Assembly: GCA_946481025.1 (NCBI GenBank)
Contig: CAMLNA010000012.1
Span: forward strand, 1-57,202
Reading direction: 5' to 3'
Origin: an uncultured Rivibacter sp.
GTDB taxonomy: Bacteria > Pseudomonadota > Gammaproteobacteria > Burkholderiales > Burkholderiaceae
DNA length: 57,202 nt
In this document: in pieces, positions 7,493-17,119 of the stretch
Position numbering within the stretch: position 1 is the stretch's first letter
How the letters are laid out: every line of letters begins with the position of its first letter
Notes under the pieces: model-generated
What the model was told of the DNA's origin: nothing
Databases searched by the model: none
The model's input: only the letters and a program-made list of their open reading frames with translations
Position numbers and translations under genes: made by a program

Positions 7493-8506
7493 GTGGCCGC
7501 TACACTGCCCGCCAGCCACTACCAAGACGACAAGATGGAGCGTTCCGACCCCGCCGGGCGGCCGCCAGAGCGGCGGCGCTCCAAGCCGTGGGCCGACACG
7601 GTTTTTTCCGTGCTGGCCCATTCGGCTGCGCTGCTGACGCTCGCGGTCCTGGTGGGCATCCTCGTTTCCCTGTTCATCGGCGCCGCCCCGGCCATCCAGG
7701 AGTACGGCCTGGGCTTCCTGTGGAGCGCGGACTGGGATCCGGTGCAGAACAAGTACGGCGGCCTCGTCATGATCTACGGCACGCTGATGACCTCGGTCAT
7801 CGCGCTGCTGATCGCGGTGCCGGTGAGCTTCGGCATCGCGCTGTTCCTCACCGAGCTGTCGCCCAAGTGGCTGAAGCGCCCCCTGGGCATCGCGGTGGAA
7901 CTGCTGGCGGCGGTGCCGTCCATCGTCTACGGCATGTGGGGCCTGCTCGTGTTCGGCCCGCTGCTGGCCCAGTTCGTGCAGCAGCCGCTGCAAAGCGCCT
8001 TCGGCAACGTGCCGGTGCTCGGGGCCTTGTTCTCCGGGCCGCCGGTGGGGATCGGCATCCTGTCGGCCGGCATCATCCTGGCCATCATGGTGATCCCGTT
8101 CATCGCCTCGGTGATGCGCGACGTGTTCGAAGTGACGCCGCCGATGCTGAAGGAGTCCGCCTACGGCCTGGGCTCGACCACCTGGGAGGTGGTCTGGAAG
8201 GTCGTGCTGCCCTACACCAAGACCGGCGTCGTGGGCGGCATCATGCTCGGCCTCGGCCGTGCGCTGGGCGAGACGATGGCGGTCACCTTCGTGATCGGCA
8301 ACATGAACCAGCTGAACTCGCTGTCGGTGTTCGAGGCGGCCAACAGCATCACGTCCGCGCTGGCCAACGAGTTCGCCGAGGCCGGCGAGGGCCTGCACCA
8401 GGCCTCGCTCATCTACCTCGGCCTGATCCTGTTCTTCATCACCTTCGTCGTGCTGGCCTTCTCGAAGGTCCTGCTGTCGCGGCTCAAGAAAGGTGAGGGG
8501 GCCTGA
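7493..8506 (+). CDS. pstC: Phosphate ABC transporter permease PstC
   Basis: 337 residues, inner membrane, six helices. Diagnostic segments are the [19 protein letters not shown] loop and the EAA-loop region [13 protein letters not shown] with [15 protein letters not shown] prefer the GTG at 7493 with GGAGA 5 nt upstream: its first residues, VAATLPA, match the MAATKPA start of E. coli PstC as I recall it. A TTG at 7457 is the only longer alternative. Followed directly by pstA. Confidence 0.94.
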   Translation: MAATLPASHYQDDKMERSDPAGRPPERRRSKPWADTVFSVLAHSAALLTLAVLVGILVSLFIGAAPAIQEYGLGFLWSADWDPVQNKYGGLVMIYGTLMTSVIALLIAVPVSFGIALFLTELSPKWLKRPLGIAVELLAAVPSIVYGMWGLLVFGPLLAQFVQQPLQSAFGNVPVLGALFSGPPVGIGILSAGIILAIMVIPFIASVMRDVFEVTPPMLKESAYGLGSTTWEVVWKVVLPYTKTGVVGGIMLGLGRALGETMAVTFVIGNMNQLNSLSVFEAANSITSALANEFAEAGEGLHQASLIYLGLILFFITFVVLAFSKVLLSRLKKGEGA

Positions 8507-8508
8507 AC

Positions 8509-9405
8509 ATGAGTGTCGTACCCAACCCCGCGACCGCCGTGTCGTCTTCCGCCCTCGACGCCGGGCGCCTGGCGAAGCATCGCGCGCGCAAGCGCGTCAA
8601 CGTGATCGCCCTGGCGCTTTCGCTGCTGGCCATGGCCTTCGGCGTCTTCTGGCTGATCTGGATCCTGATCGAAACGGTGCGCCTTGGCGTGGGCGGCATC
8701 GCCCTGTCCACCTTCACCGAAATGACGCCGCCGCCGCAGGCGGAGGTCGGCGGCCTGGCCAACGCCATCTTCGGTTCGGCGCTGATGGTCGGCCTGGCCA
8801 CGCTGATCGGCACGCCCGTCGGCATCCTGGCCGGCATCTACCTGGCCGAGTACGGCCAGAAGAGCTGGCTGGGCAGCATCACCCGGTTCATCAACGACAT
8901 CCTGCTGTCGGCGCCGTCCATCGTGGTGGGCCTGTTCATCTATGCGGTGGTGGTGGCGCGCATGAAGTCGTTCTCGGGCTGGGCCGGCGTGCTGGCGCTG
9001 GCGCTGATCGTGATCCCGGTGGTGATCCGCACCACCGAGAACATGCTGAGCCTCATTCCGAACTCGCTGCGCGAGGCGGCGTACGCGCTGGGCACGCCCA
9101 AGTGGAAGGTCATCTCGTCGATCACGCTGAAGGCGGCTCGTGCCGGGGTGATCACCGGCGTGCTGCTGGCACTGGCGCGCATTTCGGGCGAAACGGCACC
9201 GCTGCTGTTCACCGCGCTGTCCAACCAGTTCTGGACGGCGAGCCTGTCCGAGCCGATGGCCAGCCTGCCGGTGACGATCTTCAAGTTCGCGATGAGCCCC
9301 TACGAGAACTGGCAGAAGCTGGCCTGGGCCGGTGTGTTCCTCATCACCGTCGGCGTGCTGGTGCTCAACATCCTCGCGCGCATCTTCCTGCGCAACAAAC
9401 ACTGA
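8509..9405 (+). CDS. pstA: Phosphate ABC transporter permease PstA
   Basis: 298 residues, inner membrane, partner of PstC in the phosphate channel. It contains the periplasmic loop [33 protein letters not shown], and the EAA-type loop [20 protein letters not shown] followed by [16 protein letters not shown], the standard PstA signature. The ATG lies 2 bp after the pstC stop, so the two are translationally coupled. Confidence 0.96.
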   Translation: MSVVPNPATAVSSSALDAGRLAKHRARKRVNVIALALSLLAMAFGVFWLIWILIETVRLGVGGIALSTFTEMTPPPQAEVGGLANAIFGSALMVGLATLIGTPVGILAGIYLAEYGQKSWLGSITRFINDILLSAPSIVVGLFIYAVVVARMKSFSGWAGVLALALIVIPVVIRTTENMLSLIPNSLREAAYALGTPKWKVISSITLKAARAGVITGVLLALARISGETAPLLFTALSNQFWTASLSEPMASLPVTIFKFAMSPYENWQKLAWAGVFLITVGVLVLNILARIFLRNKH

Positions 9406-9422
9406 GTCCCGAGGGATCCATC

Positions 9423-10208
9423 ATGGACGTCAAAGTCGAAATGCCCGTCACCGAAAAAGCCAAGCTGTCGGTGCGCAACCTCAACTTCTACTACGGCCAT
9501 TTCCACGCGCTGAAGAACATCAACCTCGAGATCCCCGAGCGCAAGGTCACGGCCTTCATCGGGCCCTCGGGCTGCGGCAAGTCGACGCTGCTGCGCACCT
9601 TCAACCGCATGTTCGAGCTCTATCCCGAGCAGCGCGCCGAAGGCGAGATCCTGCTGGACGGCAAGAACATCCTGAAGTCCAAGGACGACGTGTCGCTCAT
9701 TCGCGCCAAGGTCGGCATGGTGTTCCAGAAGCCCACGCCGTTCCCGATGTCGATCTACGACAACATCGCCTTCGGCGTGCGGCTGTTCGAGACGCTGTCG
9801 CGCGTCGAGATGGACGAGCGCGTCGAATGGGCGCTGAAGAAGGCCGCGCTGTGGAACGAGGTCAAGGACAAGCTGAACCAGAGCGGCTCGGGCCTGTCGG
9901 GCGGCCAGCAGCAGCGCCTGTGCATCGCGCGCGGCATCGCCATCAAGCCCGAGGTGCTGCTGCTCGACGAGCCCTGTTCCGCGCTGGACCCGATCTCCAC
10001 CGGCAAGATCGAAGAGCTGATCCATGAGCTCAAGAACGATTACACGGTGGTCATCGTGACCCACAACATGCAGCAGGCGGCGCGCTGCTCGGACTACACG
10101 GCGTACATGTACCTGGGCGACCTGATCGAATTCGGCCCTACTTCCGACCTCTTCATGAAGCCGAAGAAGAAGGACACCGAGGACTACATCACCGGCCGCT
10201 TCGGCTGA
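9423..10208 (+). CDS. pstB: Phosphate ABC transporter ATPase PstB
   Basis: 261 residues, cytoplasmic ATPase that drives phosphate import. Walker [10 protein letters not shown] at 47-55; Q-loop [16 protein letters not shown], where the PFPMS string is typical of PstB; signature LSGGQQQR; Walker [15 protein letters not shown]-loop VTHNMQQA. The ATG at 9423 follows GAGGGATCC, 17 bp after pstA. Slightly longer at the N-terminus than E. coli PstB. Fourth gene of the operon. Confidence 0.97.
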   Translation: MDVKVEMPVTEKAKLSVRNLNFYYGHFHALKNINLEIPERKVTAFIGPSGCGKSTLLRTFNRMFELYPEQRAEGEILLDGKNILKSKDDVSLIRAKVGMVFQKPTPFPMSIYDNIAFGVRLFETLSRVEMDERVEWALKKAALWNEVKDKLNQSGSGLSGGQQQRLCIARGIAIKPEVLLLDEPCSALDPISTGKIEELIHELKNDYTVVIVTHNMQQAARCSDYTAYMYLGDLIEFGPTSDLFMKPKKKDTEDYITGRFG

Positions 10209-10225
10209 GAGCACAGGGAGATTCC

Positions 10226-10933
10226 ATGACCGACAAACATCTATCCACCCAGTTCGACGCCGAGCTGAGCGGCATCTCGACGCGCGTGCTCGAAATGGGC
10301 GGGCTGGTCGAGTCGCAGGTGGCCCAGGCGATCTATGCGCTGACCAACTTCAGCGCCGAAACCGCCACGCAGGTGCTGGCGCAGGAAACCGTCGTCAACC
10401 AGATGGAAGTCGACATCGACCGCGACCTGTCCACGATCATCGCGAGGCGCCAGCCGACCGCGCGAGACCTGCGCCTGCTGATCGCCATCTCCAAGACCAT
10501 CGGCAACCTGGAGCGCGTGGGCGACGAGGCGGCCCGAATTGCACGCACCGTGCAGCGCCTCATCAACACCGGCGTTTCGAGCCGGCTGCGCCTGCCGGTG
10601 GGCGACGTGTCTTTCGAAGCCAGCCTCGCGACCACCTCGCTGCGCAAGGCGCTCGATGCCTTCGCGCGCCTCGACACCGCCAAGGCGGTGGAGGTGATCA
10701 AGCAGGACAACCAGATCGACCAGGAGTTCGACGGCCTGATGCGCAAGCTCATCACCTACATGATGGAAGATCCGCGCACCATCTCGTCGAGCATCGACCT
10801 GGTGTTCGTGGCCAAGGCCATCGAACGCGTGGGCGACCATGCCAAGAACCTTGCAGAGCAGATCATCTACATCGTCAAGGGCACCGACGTGCGCCACAAC
10901 CCGCTCGAGTCGCTCGAGTCGCTGGCGCGCTGA
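10226..10933 (+). CDS. phoU: Phosphate-signalling protein PhoU
   Basis: 235 residues with two repeated three-helix PhoU domains, each with the E/DxxxD metal-binding pattern (EVDIDRDLSTIIARRQP in the first; QIDQEFDGLMRKLITYMMEDP in the second). PhoU links PstSCAB to PhoR: with phosphate plentiful it keeps PhoR in its phosphatase state. It lies between pstB and phoB with short gaps (17 and 18 bp), so one transcript probably covers transport and signalling. Confidence 0.96.
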   Translation: MTDKHLSTQFDAELSGISTRVLEMGGLVESQVAQAIYALTNFSAETATQVLAQETVVNQMEVDIDRDLSTIIARRQPTARDLRLLIAISKTIGNLERVGDEAARIARTVQRLINTGVSSRLRLPVGDVSFEASLATTSLRKALDAFARLDTAKAVEVIKQDNQIDQEFDGLMRKLITYMMEDPRTISSSIDLVFVAKAIERVGDHAKNLAEQIIYIVKGTDVRHNPLESLESLAR

Positions 10934-10951
10934 ATCCCGAGGAGAAACGCA

Positions 10952-11653
10952 ATGAGCCGAGTGCTGGTGGTTGAAGACGAGTCCGCGATTGCCGAACTCA
11001 TCTCCATCAACCTGCGCCACGCGGGTTACGAAGTCACGATTGCGTCTGCGGCCGACCAGGCGCAGATGGAGGTGGACCGCGTGCTGCCCGACCTGGTGAT
11101 CCTCGACTGGATGCTGCCGGGCCAGTCCGGCCTCGCGCTCGCGAAGCGCTGGCGTTCCGAGGCGCGCACGAAGGAGCTGCCGGTCATCATGCTGACCGCC
11201 CGCGCCGACGAGGCCGACAAGATCGCCGGACTGGACGCCGGCGCCGATGACTACCTGACCAAGCCTTTTTCCACCAACGAGCTGATGGCACGCATCCGTG
11301 CGGTGCTGCGTCGCAAGGCACCCGAGGCGCTGGACTCGGCCGTCGAACTGGCAGGCCTGCGGCTCGACCCGGCCACGCGTCGGGTGTCCAGGGCCGACCA
11401 CGAGGTCAAGATCGGCCCGACCGAGTTCCGGCTGCTCCATTTCCTGATGACGCATCCGGAGCGGGTTCACAGTCGCGCGCAGCTGCTCGACCGGGTGTGG
11501 GGCGACCATGTGTTCATCGAGGAGCGCACGGTCGATGTGCATGTGAAGCGGTTGCGCGAAGCGCTTGCGCCGGTGGGTTGCTCGCAGATGATCGAGACGG
11601 TCCGCGGAGCCGGCTATCGCCTCACTCAACAGGTGCAGGCGCTCTCCGCTTGA
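10952..11653 (+). CDS. phoB: Phosphate regulon response regulator PhoB
   Basis: 233 residues, OmpR family. Receiver domain: acidic pocket VVEDE, phospho-acceptor Asp52 (VILDWMLPGQSG), Thr82, Lys104 (LTKPFSTNELMARI). Winged-helix domain: GPTEFRLLHFLMTHPERVHSR and recognition helix ERTVDVHVKRLREAL, which is very close to the E. coli PhoB DNA-contact helix. Its predicted sites are the Pho boxes upstream of pstS and the fasciclin gene, so the operon should autoregulate. A GAGGAGAAACGCA ribosome-binding site precedes the ATG. Confidence 0.97.
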   Translation: MSRVLVVEDESAIAELISINLRHAGYEVTIASAADQAQMEVDRVLPDLVILDWMLPGQSGLALAKRWRSEARTKELPVIMLTARADEADKIAGLDAGADDYLTKPFSTNELMARIRAVLRRKAPEALDSAVELAGLRLDPATRRVSRADHEVKIGPTEFRLLHFLMTHPERVHSRAQLLDRVWGDHVFIEERTVDVHVKRLREALAPVGCSQMIETVRGAGYRLTQQVQALSA

Positions 11654-11669
11654 GCGCTGACGACGTTCG

Positions 11670-13037
11670 ATGAACTGGCTCTTTCCCCGCATCGTCGCGG
11701 GCATGCTGGCCATGGTCGCCGGCGGAGCCGCCGGCTACTTCGTCGGCAATCCGATCCAGGCGCCGGTGCTGAGCGTGTTGTTCGGCGGGGCCACGGCCGT
11801 GGGGCTGGTGGCGGTGTTCGACACCCTGCGCGGCTACCGCCTGATCAGCTGGCTGCGTGGCGCGCAGGACGGCCCGGCGCCGCGCGATGCAGGGCTCTGG
11901 GGCGAGATGGGCTACCGGATCGAGCGCGCGATCCGTTCCCGTGAGCTGCATGCCGTGCAGGAGCACACCCGGCTGTCCCAGTTCTTGTCCGCCATCGAGG
12001 CTTCGCCGAACGGTGTGCTGCTGCTCGATGCCAACGAGCAGATCGAGTGGTGCAACTCGGTGGCGGCGGATCATTTCGGCCTGGATCCGCAGCGCGACCG
12101 CCGCCAGCGGGTGACCAACCTCGTGCGCTCGCCGCTGTTCGTGAACTACCTGCAGGGCGCCACCTTCAACGAGCCGGTGACCTTTCCCAACTCGCGCGGG
12201 CCCGGCACCTTGTCGGTGTTCATCCGCACGTATGGCGAAGGCATGAAGCTGGTGCTGTCGCAGGACGTCACCGAACGCGAGCGGGCCGACTCGATGCGGC
12301 GGGATTTCGTGGCCAACGTCTCTCACGAGATCCGCACGCCGCTCACCGTGCTGTCGGGATTCATCGAAACGATGAGCAACCTGCCGCTCACCGACGTGGA
12401 GCGCAAGCGGGTGTTGACGCTGATGTCGCAGCAGACGGCCCGCATGCAGACGCTGGTGAGCGATCTGCTGACGCTGGCGCAACTGGAAGGCAGTCCGCGC
12501 CCGAGCGCCGACCGATGGGTGGCGGTGAGCAAGTTGCTGTCACATGTGGAAGGCGACGCGCGCACGCTGTCGCAGGGGCGTCACCAGCTGAGCTTTGCAG
12601 GCAATGCCGATGTGTCGGCGGTGCAGATTGCCGGAGCCGAGGGAGAGCTGCTCAGCGCCTTGGCCAACCTGGTCAACAACGCGGTGCGCTACACCCCTGA
12701 AGGCGGCAGCATCGAAGTCGGCTGGCGGGTGCTGGCAGACGGCTCGGGCGAGTTCTCGGTCACCGACACCGGTATCGGCATCGACCGGGAGCACCTGCCC
12801 CGGCTGACCGAACGCTTCTATCGCGTCGACGGCAGCCGCTCGCGCGACACGGGCGGCACCGGCCTGGGCCTGTCGATCGTCAAGCACGTCGTGCAGCGCC
12901 ACGGCGGCGAGCTGGCCGTCGACAGCGAGCCCGGCAAGGGCTCGTCGTTCCGCATCGTGTTTCCGGCGGCGCGGGTGCGATACCTCGAACCCGCACCCGA
13001 TCCCCGCCGCGCCAGCGCTGCGACCGACGCGTCCTAG
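11670..13037 (+). CDS. phoR: Phosphate regulon sensor kinase PhoR
   Basis: 455 residues. Two closely spaced N-terminal membrane helices (about 6-26 and 31-51) have almost no periplasmic loop, as usual for PhoR, so sensing is through PstSCAB-PhoU. A PAS domain follows at about 105-200 (SAIEASPNGVLLLDANEQIE). HisKA motif DFVANVSHEIRTPLTVL has the phosphorylated His219. ATPase motifs: NLVNNAVRYTPEGG, DTGIGID, GTGLGLSIVKHVVQRHGG. It ends 2 bp before the convergent membrane-protein gene. Confidence 0.96.
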   Translation: MNWLFPRIVAGMLAMVAGGAAGYFVGNPIQAPVLSVLFGGATAVGLVAVFDTLRGYRLISWLRGAQDGPAPRDAGLWGEMGYRIERAIRSRELHAVQEHTRLSQFLSAIEASPNGVLLLDANEQIEWCNSVAADHFGLDPQRDRRQRVTNLVRSPLFVNYLQGATFNEPVTFPNSRGPGTLSVFIRTYGEGMKLVLSQDVTERERADSMRRDFVANVSHEIRTPLTVLSGFIETMSNLPLTDVERKRVLTLMSQQTARMQTLVSDLLTLAQLEGSPRPSADRWVAVSKLLSHVEGDARTLSQGRHQLSFAGNADVSAVQIAGAEGELLSALANLVNNAVRYTPEGGSIEVGWRVLADGSGEFSVTDTGIGIDREHLPRLTERFYRVDGSRSRDTGGTGLGLSIVKHVVQRHGGELAVDSEPGKGSSFRIVFPAARVRYLEPAPDPRRASAATDAS

Positions 13038-13039
13038 GC

Positions 13040-14695
13040 TCAACGCCCGGCGCGCGCGTAGATCGCCGTGTCCAGGTCTCGATCGGTGGGCCGGCGCTCG
13101 CGCGCGAGCAGGTCCCAGCCGGGCAGCTGCGGCGCTTCGGCACGGACCTGCATCGACGTGATGAGGTAGCGGCACTCGGTATCAGATGGCGACCGCAGGC
13201 CGTCCACCCGATAGCCTCCGAAGAACTCGAGCGCTGCGAGCAGGCTGCGAGGCTGCCCGGCCGCGGCGATGCAGGCGTCGGCGGGCACGTGCTGGCTGAT
13301 GCGTTGCACGAGCGGGCGGTAGCTGCGCGCGTAGTCCAGCAGCGGCAGCCACAGGGTCATCAGGAGCAGCCAGCACAACGCCACCCCGCTGGCAGGCAGC
13401 ACCATGCTCTTCCACAGCGCATGCTGGTTCCGGCCGGTGCGCCACCGCACCAGTGCGAGCCAGGCCACCGTGCCCAGCAGGGCGATCGCCAGCGCAACGG
13501 CCGAGAAGCTCGGCGCGAACCCCGGTGCCAGCTTCATCACGTTGGCCATCGTCTTGGCCGGCACGCCGGTGTGCATGGCGGCGTACACGACCCAGAAGGC
13601 GATCGCCCAGAAGCTGAAGAAGAACACCGAGAACCAGTCGATCGCGGCCGACACGCTGCGCTGCAGGGTGGGCAGCGCGAAAGAGGCCAGCACGGCCAAT
13701 GGCGGCAGCGCGAGCATCAGGGCGCGGTCGGAGCCGCCCATCCAGACGCTGGTGACGAGGCCCACGGCGGCCATGCCCAGCGGCACCGCAATGTGGCGGT
13801 GCCTCAGGTGCAGGCGCCAGCGCCACAGGCCCCACGCCACCAGCGGCCAGGCCGGCCAGGTGAACCACACGAGCAGCCGCCCGACCTGGCGCGGCGAGAC
13901 CGAGCTGCCCAGCTTCCACTCCCAGGCGGAAAGCCCGGTCGCCACCAGCGCGGCCAGTGCACCCGCTGCGGCAATCCAGGCGGTGAAGCGGCGTACTTGC
14001 GCGTAGCTCGATTGGGCGGACACGGCAACGCCCACGGCTGCCAGCGCCACCGCCACGAAGGGGCTGCCGCTGGCAGCCAGCACCGGCAGAGAGACCAGTG
14101 CCGCGGCCCGGGCCGGCCCGAGCTTGTAGGGACTGATCGCCATCGCACAGAGGAACAGGCAGGCTCCGGCGAGCTGCACCAGCTCAGGCGTGGTTTCATG
14201 GCCGAGCTGCAGGAGTCCCAGGCTGGCGATCAGCGCCAGCAGCGCGCCGTCGGCAATGGCGCGGGCATAGTCGACCGGGTGGGCTTCGCCGCCGAACGCA
14301 AATGCCACCGGTTGCGCCGCCTCGGTCCGCGCAAGGTAGTAGGTGCTGTACCAGGTGAGCATCAGCACTGCGGCCAACAGCAGCATGAAGGGCAGCCGGG
14401 CTGCAAGCGCCGGCCCCAGCAGCGGCCCGAGCAGCTTGATGGCCGCGGCGCCGATCCAGTAGGGCAGCAGGCCAGCGTCGCTGGGTAGCCCTGCAATCGA
14501 AGGTGCCCACGGTGACGTCACGCCATTGGCGATGTTCACCATGTAGCCGAAGGCGGTGATGTCGGCGTTCTTCCAGGGGTCGCGACCGAACAGGCCGGGC
14601 AACAGATAGGCTGCACAGAACAGCAGCAGCGCAAACCTCGGCAGCCGCTGCGCGGCGCGCTGTGTGACCAAGGCAGGTGTCGGAGGGCTGTTCAC
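13040..14695 (-). CDS. Polytopic membrane protein, ArnT/GT39-like glycosyltransferase (putative)
   Basis: About 551 residues with roughly 10-12 hydrophobic helices and a short soluble C-terminus. The early segment LLPGLFGRDPWKNADITAFGYM resembles the first periplasmic loop of GT-C fold (ArnT/PMT, GT39) transferases, with an acidic residue in the DPWKNAD region where the catalytic Asp is expected. Such enzymes move sugars from polyprenyl-phosphate donors to lipids or proteins; donor and acceptor here are unknown. I chose the GTG at 14695 because the only longer start (a TTG at 14776) would lie inside the rpmE terminator. No partner genes for sugar-lipid synthesis are adjacent. Confidence 0.65.
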   Translation of the reverse strand: MNSPPTPALVTQRAAQRLPRFALLLFCAAYLLPGLFGRDPWKNADITAFGYMVNIANGVTSPWAPSIAGLPSDAGLLPYWIGAAAIKLLGPLLGPALAARLPFMLLLAAVLMLTWYSTYYLARTEAAQPVAFAFGGEAHPVDYARAIADGALLALIASLGLLQLGHETTPELVQLAGACLFLCAMAISPYKLGPARAAALVSLPVLAASGSPFVAVALAAVGVAVSAQSSYAQVRRFTAWIAAAGALAALVATGLSAWEWKLGSSVSPRQVGRLLVWFTWPAWPLVAWGLWRWRLHLRHRHIAVPLGMAAVGLVTSVWMGGSDRALMLALPPLAVLASFALPTLQRSVSAAIDWFSVFFFSFWAIAFWVVYAAMHTGVPAKTMANVMKLAPGFAPSFSAVALAIALLGTVAWLALVRWRTGRNQHALWKSMVLPASGVALCWLLLMTLWLPLLDYARSYRPLVQRISQHVPADACIAAAGQPRSLLAALEFFGGYRVDGLRSPSDTECRYLITSMQVRAEAPQLPGWDLLARERRPTDRDLDTAIYARAGR

Positions 14696-14775
14696 GAGTT
14701 CCGGTGCGGAAAAACTGGCAGGCGCGATCTTGCCCGCAAAGCATGCGGATTGTGTCAAGCGCGACGCAGCCAACA

Positions 14776-14803
14776 AAAAAGGCAGCCTGGGGGCTGCCTT
14801 CTT
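14776..14803 (-). terminator. Rho-independent terminator of rpmE2
   Basis: Read on the minus strand: AAGGCAGCC, short loop, GGCTGCCTT, then a run of T (TTTTTTG). It begins about 18 nt after the rpmE2 stop and is a classical intrinsic terminator. Confidence 0.85.
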
Positions 14804-14820
14804 GCGGGTGCGCGAGCGGC

Positions 14821-15081
14821 TTACTTCTTGATGCCGACGCGGGCGAACTTGTTGCGGAACTTCTCCACGCGGCCGCCCAGCGAATCGACGCTCTTTTGCG
14901 TGCCCGTGTAGAAGGGGTGCGACTCGCTCGAGGTTTCCAGCTTGAACAGCGGCACTTCACGGCCGTCGTCGAGCTTGGTCGTCTCCTTGGTCTGCACGCA
15001 CGAACGGGTCACGAATTTGAAGCCGTTCGACAGATCGACGAAGCAGACGTCGCGGTAGTCGGGATGGATGCCTTGTTTCAT
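14821..15081 (-). CDS. rpmE2: 50S ribosomal protein L31, type B
   Basis: 86 residues. Starts [16 protein letters not shown] and contains [10 protein letters not shown], the typical L31 signature. It lacks the CxxC zinc-ribbon pairs of type A L31, so it is the zinc-independent (type B) form. Type B genes are zinc-regulated in some bacteria; I see no clear Zur site here. It follows rho on the same strand and is closed by an intrinsic terminator. Confidence 0.95.
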   Translation of the reverse strand: MKQGIHPDYRDVCFVDLSNGFKFVTRSCVQTKETTKLDDGREVPLFKLETSSESHPFYTGTQKSVDSLGGRVEKFRNKFARVGIKK

Positions 15082-15175
15082 GTGGTCCTCGCGAAACTTC
15101 GGTGGTAGCCACGCTGCCCCATGCAGCGCACTTTCCTGGGCGGGAAAAGCCGGCGATTATGCCACAGCGCTGAAG

Positions 15176-16438
15176 TCAGCCGCCGCGGCGCATCATGTCG
15201 AAGAAGTCGTGGTTGTTCTTGGTGGACTTCATCTTGTCGAGGATGAACTCCATCGCCTCGATCTCGTCCATCGGGTAGAGCAGCTTGCGCAGGATCCAGG
15301 CCTTCTGGAGGATCTCCGGCTTGAGCAGCAGTTCCTCGCGGCGCGTGCCCGACTTGTTCAGCAGGATCGACGGGTAGACCCGCTTCTCGGCCATGCGGCG
15401 ATCCAGGTGGATCTCGCAGTTGCCGGTGCCCTTGAACTCTTCGTAGATCACCTCGTCCATGCGGCTGCCGGTGTCGATCAGCGCGGTGCCGATGATGGTG
15501 AGCGAGCCGCCTTCCTCGACATTGCGTGCCGCGCCGAAGAAGCGCTTCGGGCGCTGCAGCGCGTTCGCGTCCACGCCGCCGGTCAGCACCTTGCCCGAAG
15601 AGGGCAGGACGTTGTTGTAGGCGCGGGCCAGGCGAGTGATGGAGTCCAGCAGGATCACCACGTCCTTGCGCAGCTCGACCAGACGCTTGGCGCGCTCGAT
15701 CACCATTTCTGCCACCTGCACGTGGCGCGCAGCAGGTTCGTCGAAGGTCGAGCTGATGACCTCGCCGCGCACGGTGCGCTGCATTTCGGTCACTTCTTCG
15801 GGGCGCTCATCGACCAGCAGGACGATGAGGTAGACGTCCGGATGGTTGGCGACGATGGCGTGCGCCAGGTGCTGCATCATCACCGTCTTGCCGCTCTTGG
15901 GCGGCGCGACCAGCAGCGCACGCTGGCCTTTGCCGATGGGCGCGATGAGGTCGATGATGCGGCTCGTGATGTTCTCTTCGCCCTTGATCTCGCGCTCGAG
16001 CTTGAACTGCTCCTTCGGGAAGAGCGGCGTCAAGTTCTCGAACATGATCTTGTGCTTGCTCTCCTCGGGCGTGAGGCCGTTCACACGGTCGACCTTCACC
16101 AGCGCGAAGTAGCGCTCGCCGTCCTTCGGCACCCGCACTTCGCCCTCGATGGCGTCGCCGGTGTGCAGGTTGAAGCGGCGGATCTGGCTCGGCGACAGGT
16201 AGATGTCGTCGGTGCTCGCCAGGTAGCTCGTGTCCGGCGAACGCAGGAAGCCGAAACCATCGGGCAGGACCTCAAGCACGCCGTCGCCGAAGATCTGCTC
16301 GCCTTGCTTGGCGCGCTTCTTCATGATCGCGAACATCAGCTCCTGCTTGCGCATGCGGCCGGTGTTTTCGATCTCCAGCTCTTCGGCCATCTTCGTCAGC
16401 GCCGAGATGTGCTGTGCTTTGAGTTCGGATAGATGCAT
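15176..16438 (-). CDS. rho: Transcription termination factor Rho
   Basis: 420 residues, the usual Rho length, starting [24 protein letters not shown]-binding OB fold with GFGFLRSP at 61-68; P-loop APPKSGKT at 178-185; Walker B region [16 protein letters not shown]-loop/R-loop segments [17 protein letters not shown] and [12 protein letters not shown]. It is a hexameric helicase that ends transcription at C-rich RNA. The leader upstream is about 220 nt, and a promoter-like sequence overlaps the end of trxA. Rho commonly autoregulates through its leader. Confidence 0.98.
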   Translation of the reverse strand: MHLSELKAQHISALTKMAEELEIENTGRMRKQELMFAIMKKRAKQGEQIFGDGVLEVLPDGFGFLRSPDTSYLASTDDIYLSPSQIRRFNLHTGDAIEGEVRVPKDGERYFALVKVDRVNGLTPEESKHKIMFENLTPLFPKEQFKLEREIKGEENITSRIIDLIAPIGKGQRALLVAPPKSGKTVMMQHLAHAIVANHPDVYLIVLLVDERPEEVTEMQRTVRGEVISSTFDEPAARHVQVAEMVIERAKRLVELRKDVVILLDSITRLARAYNNVLPSSGKVLTGGVDANALQRPKRFFGAARNVEEGGSLTIIGTALIDTGSRMDEVIYEEFKGTGNCEIHLDRRMAEKRVYPSILLNKSGTRREELLLKPEILQKAWILRKLLYPMDEIEAMEFILDKMKSTKNNHDFFDMMRRGG

Positions 16439-16659
16439 GAGGGATCACCCTTCAACGGGAACCGTCTCTTGCCAGGCAAGACGGCTGGAGTTCTGTCGGC
16501 GGCGGATGTGCGTGTCTCTCGCACAACCTCGCAATCGAGCGTCTAAGTACTGAACGCGGGATGTTGGGGCCGACTCGACGCGAATGAAGCCTTGCGTCGT
16601 GGCTATCTAGGGCAGCCGGGCGGTGGCTTGTGGCTCACTCGCCCGGTGCGATTGGCGGG

Positions 16660-16690
16660 ATTATAGGTGACCGTCGAGGAAGGCCGTCAA
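16660..16690 (-). promoter_or_regulatory. Candidate rho promoter overlapping the 3' end of trxA
   Basis: On the minus strand TTGACG (16690-16685) and a perfect TATAAT (16665-16660) are separated by 19 nt. The -10 overlaps the trxA stop codon. The spacing is 2 nt longer than ideal. If used, rho mRNA has an approximately 215-nt leader (16439-16655) containing CCGGGCG/CGCCCGG and CTTGCC/GGCAAG inverted repeats but no ORF that I can support. Confidence 0.45.
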
Positions 16691-16990
16691 CTGGGCCTTG
16701 GACAGGGCGCCCACCTTGGTGGCTGCCAGCTGGCCGCCCTTGAACAGCATCAGGGTGGGAATGCCCCGGATGCCGAACTTGGCCGGCACTTCGCGGTTCT
16801 CGTCGACGTTCATCTTGGCGATCTGCAGCTTGCTGCCGTAGTCCTTGGCGACTTCGTCGAGGATCGGGGCGATCATCTTGCAGGGGCCGCACCACTCGGC
16901 CCAGTAGTCCACCAGCACCGGCTTGTCCGCCTTCAGGACGTCACCGTCGAAGGAGGCATCGGAGATGTGTTTGATCAGTTCACTGCTCAT
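16661..16990 (-). CDS. trxA: Thioredoxin 1
   Basis: 109 residues, the normal TrxA length. Active site WCGPC at 33-37 within [17 protein letters not shown]; cis-Pro loop [11 protein letters not shown]. General cytoplasmic dithiol reductant; it could recycle the ArsC encoded in this window. I chose the ATG at 16990; an in-frame upstream ATG at 17026 would add 12 residues unlike the family. The trxA-rho order is common in Betaproteobacteria. Confidence 0.97.
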   Translation of the reverse strand: MSSELIKHISDASFDGDVLKADKPVLVDYWAEWCGPCKMIAPILDEVAKDYGSKLQIAKMNVDENREVPAKFGIRGIPTLMLFKGGQLAATKVGALSKAQLTAFLDGHL

Positions 16991-17119
16991 TTTTTGATCC
17001 TCAGGCAGGCTCCAGGGCCAAGGCACAATGATTCTGACATAAAGCCTACTGCCACGTTCTCAAGCGGCGCCCCGTGGCCGCTATGGGCTTGATAGCCGCA
17101 AAGCGCCGTTCTGCCTGCC

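Noticed and set aside
6311..8398. 695-codon minus-strand open frame opposite pstS and pstC
   Set aside because: Spans two well-defined genes and the pst promoter, with no recognisable protein features.
14700..14776. TTG-started N-terminal extension of the ArnT-like membrane protein
   Set aside because: It would begin inside the rpmE terminator and adds residues without signal or family character; the GTG at 14695 is preferred.
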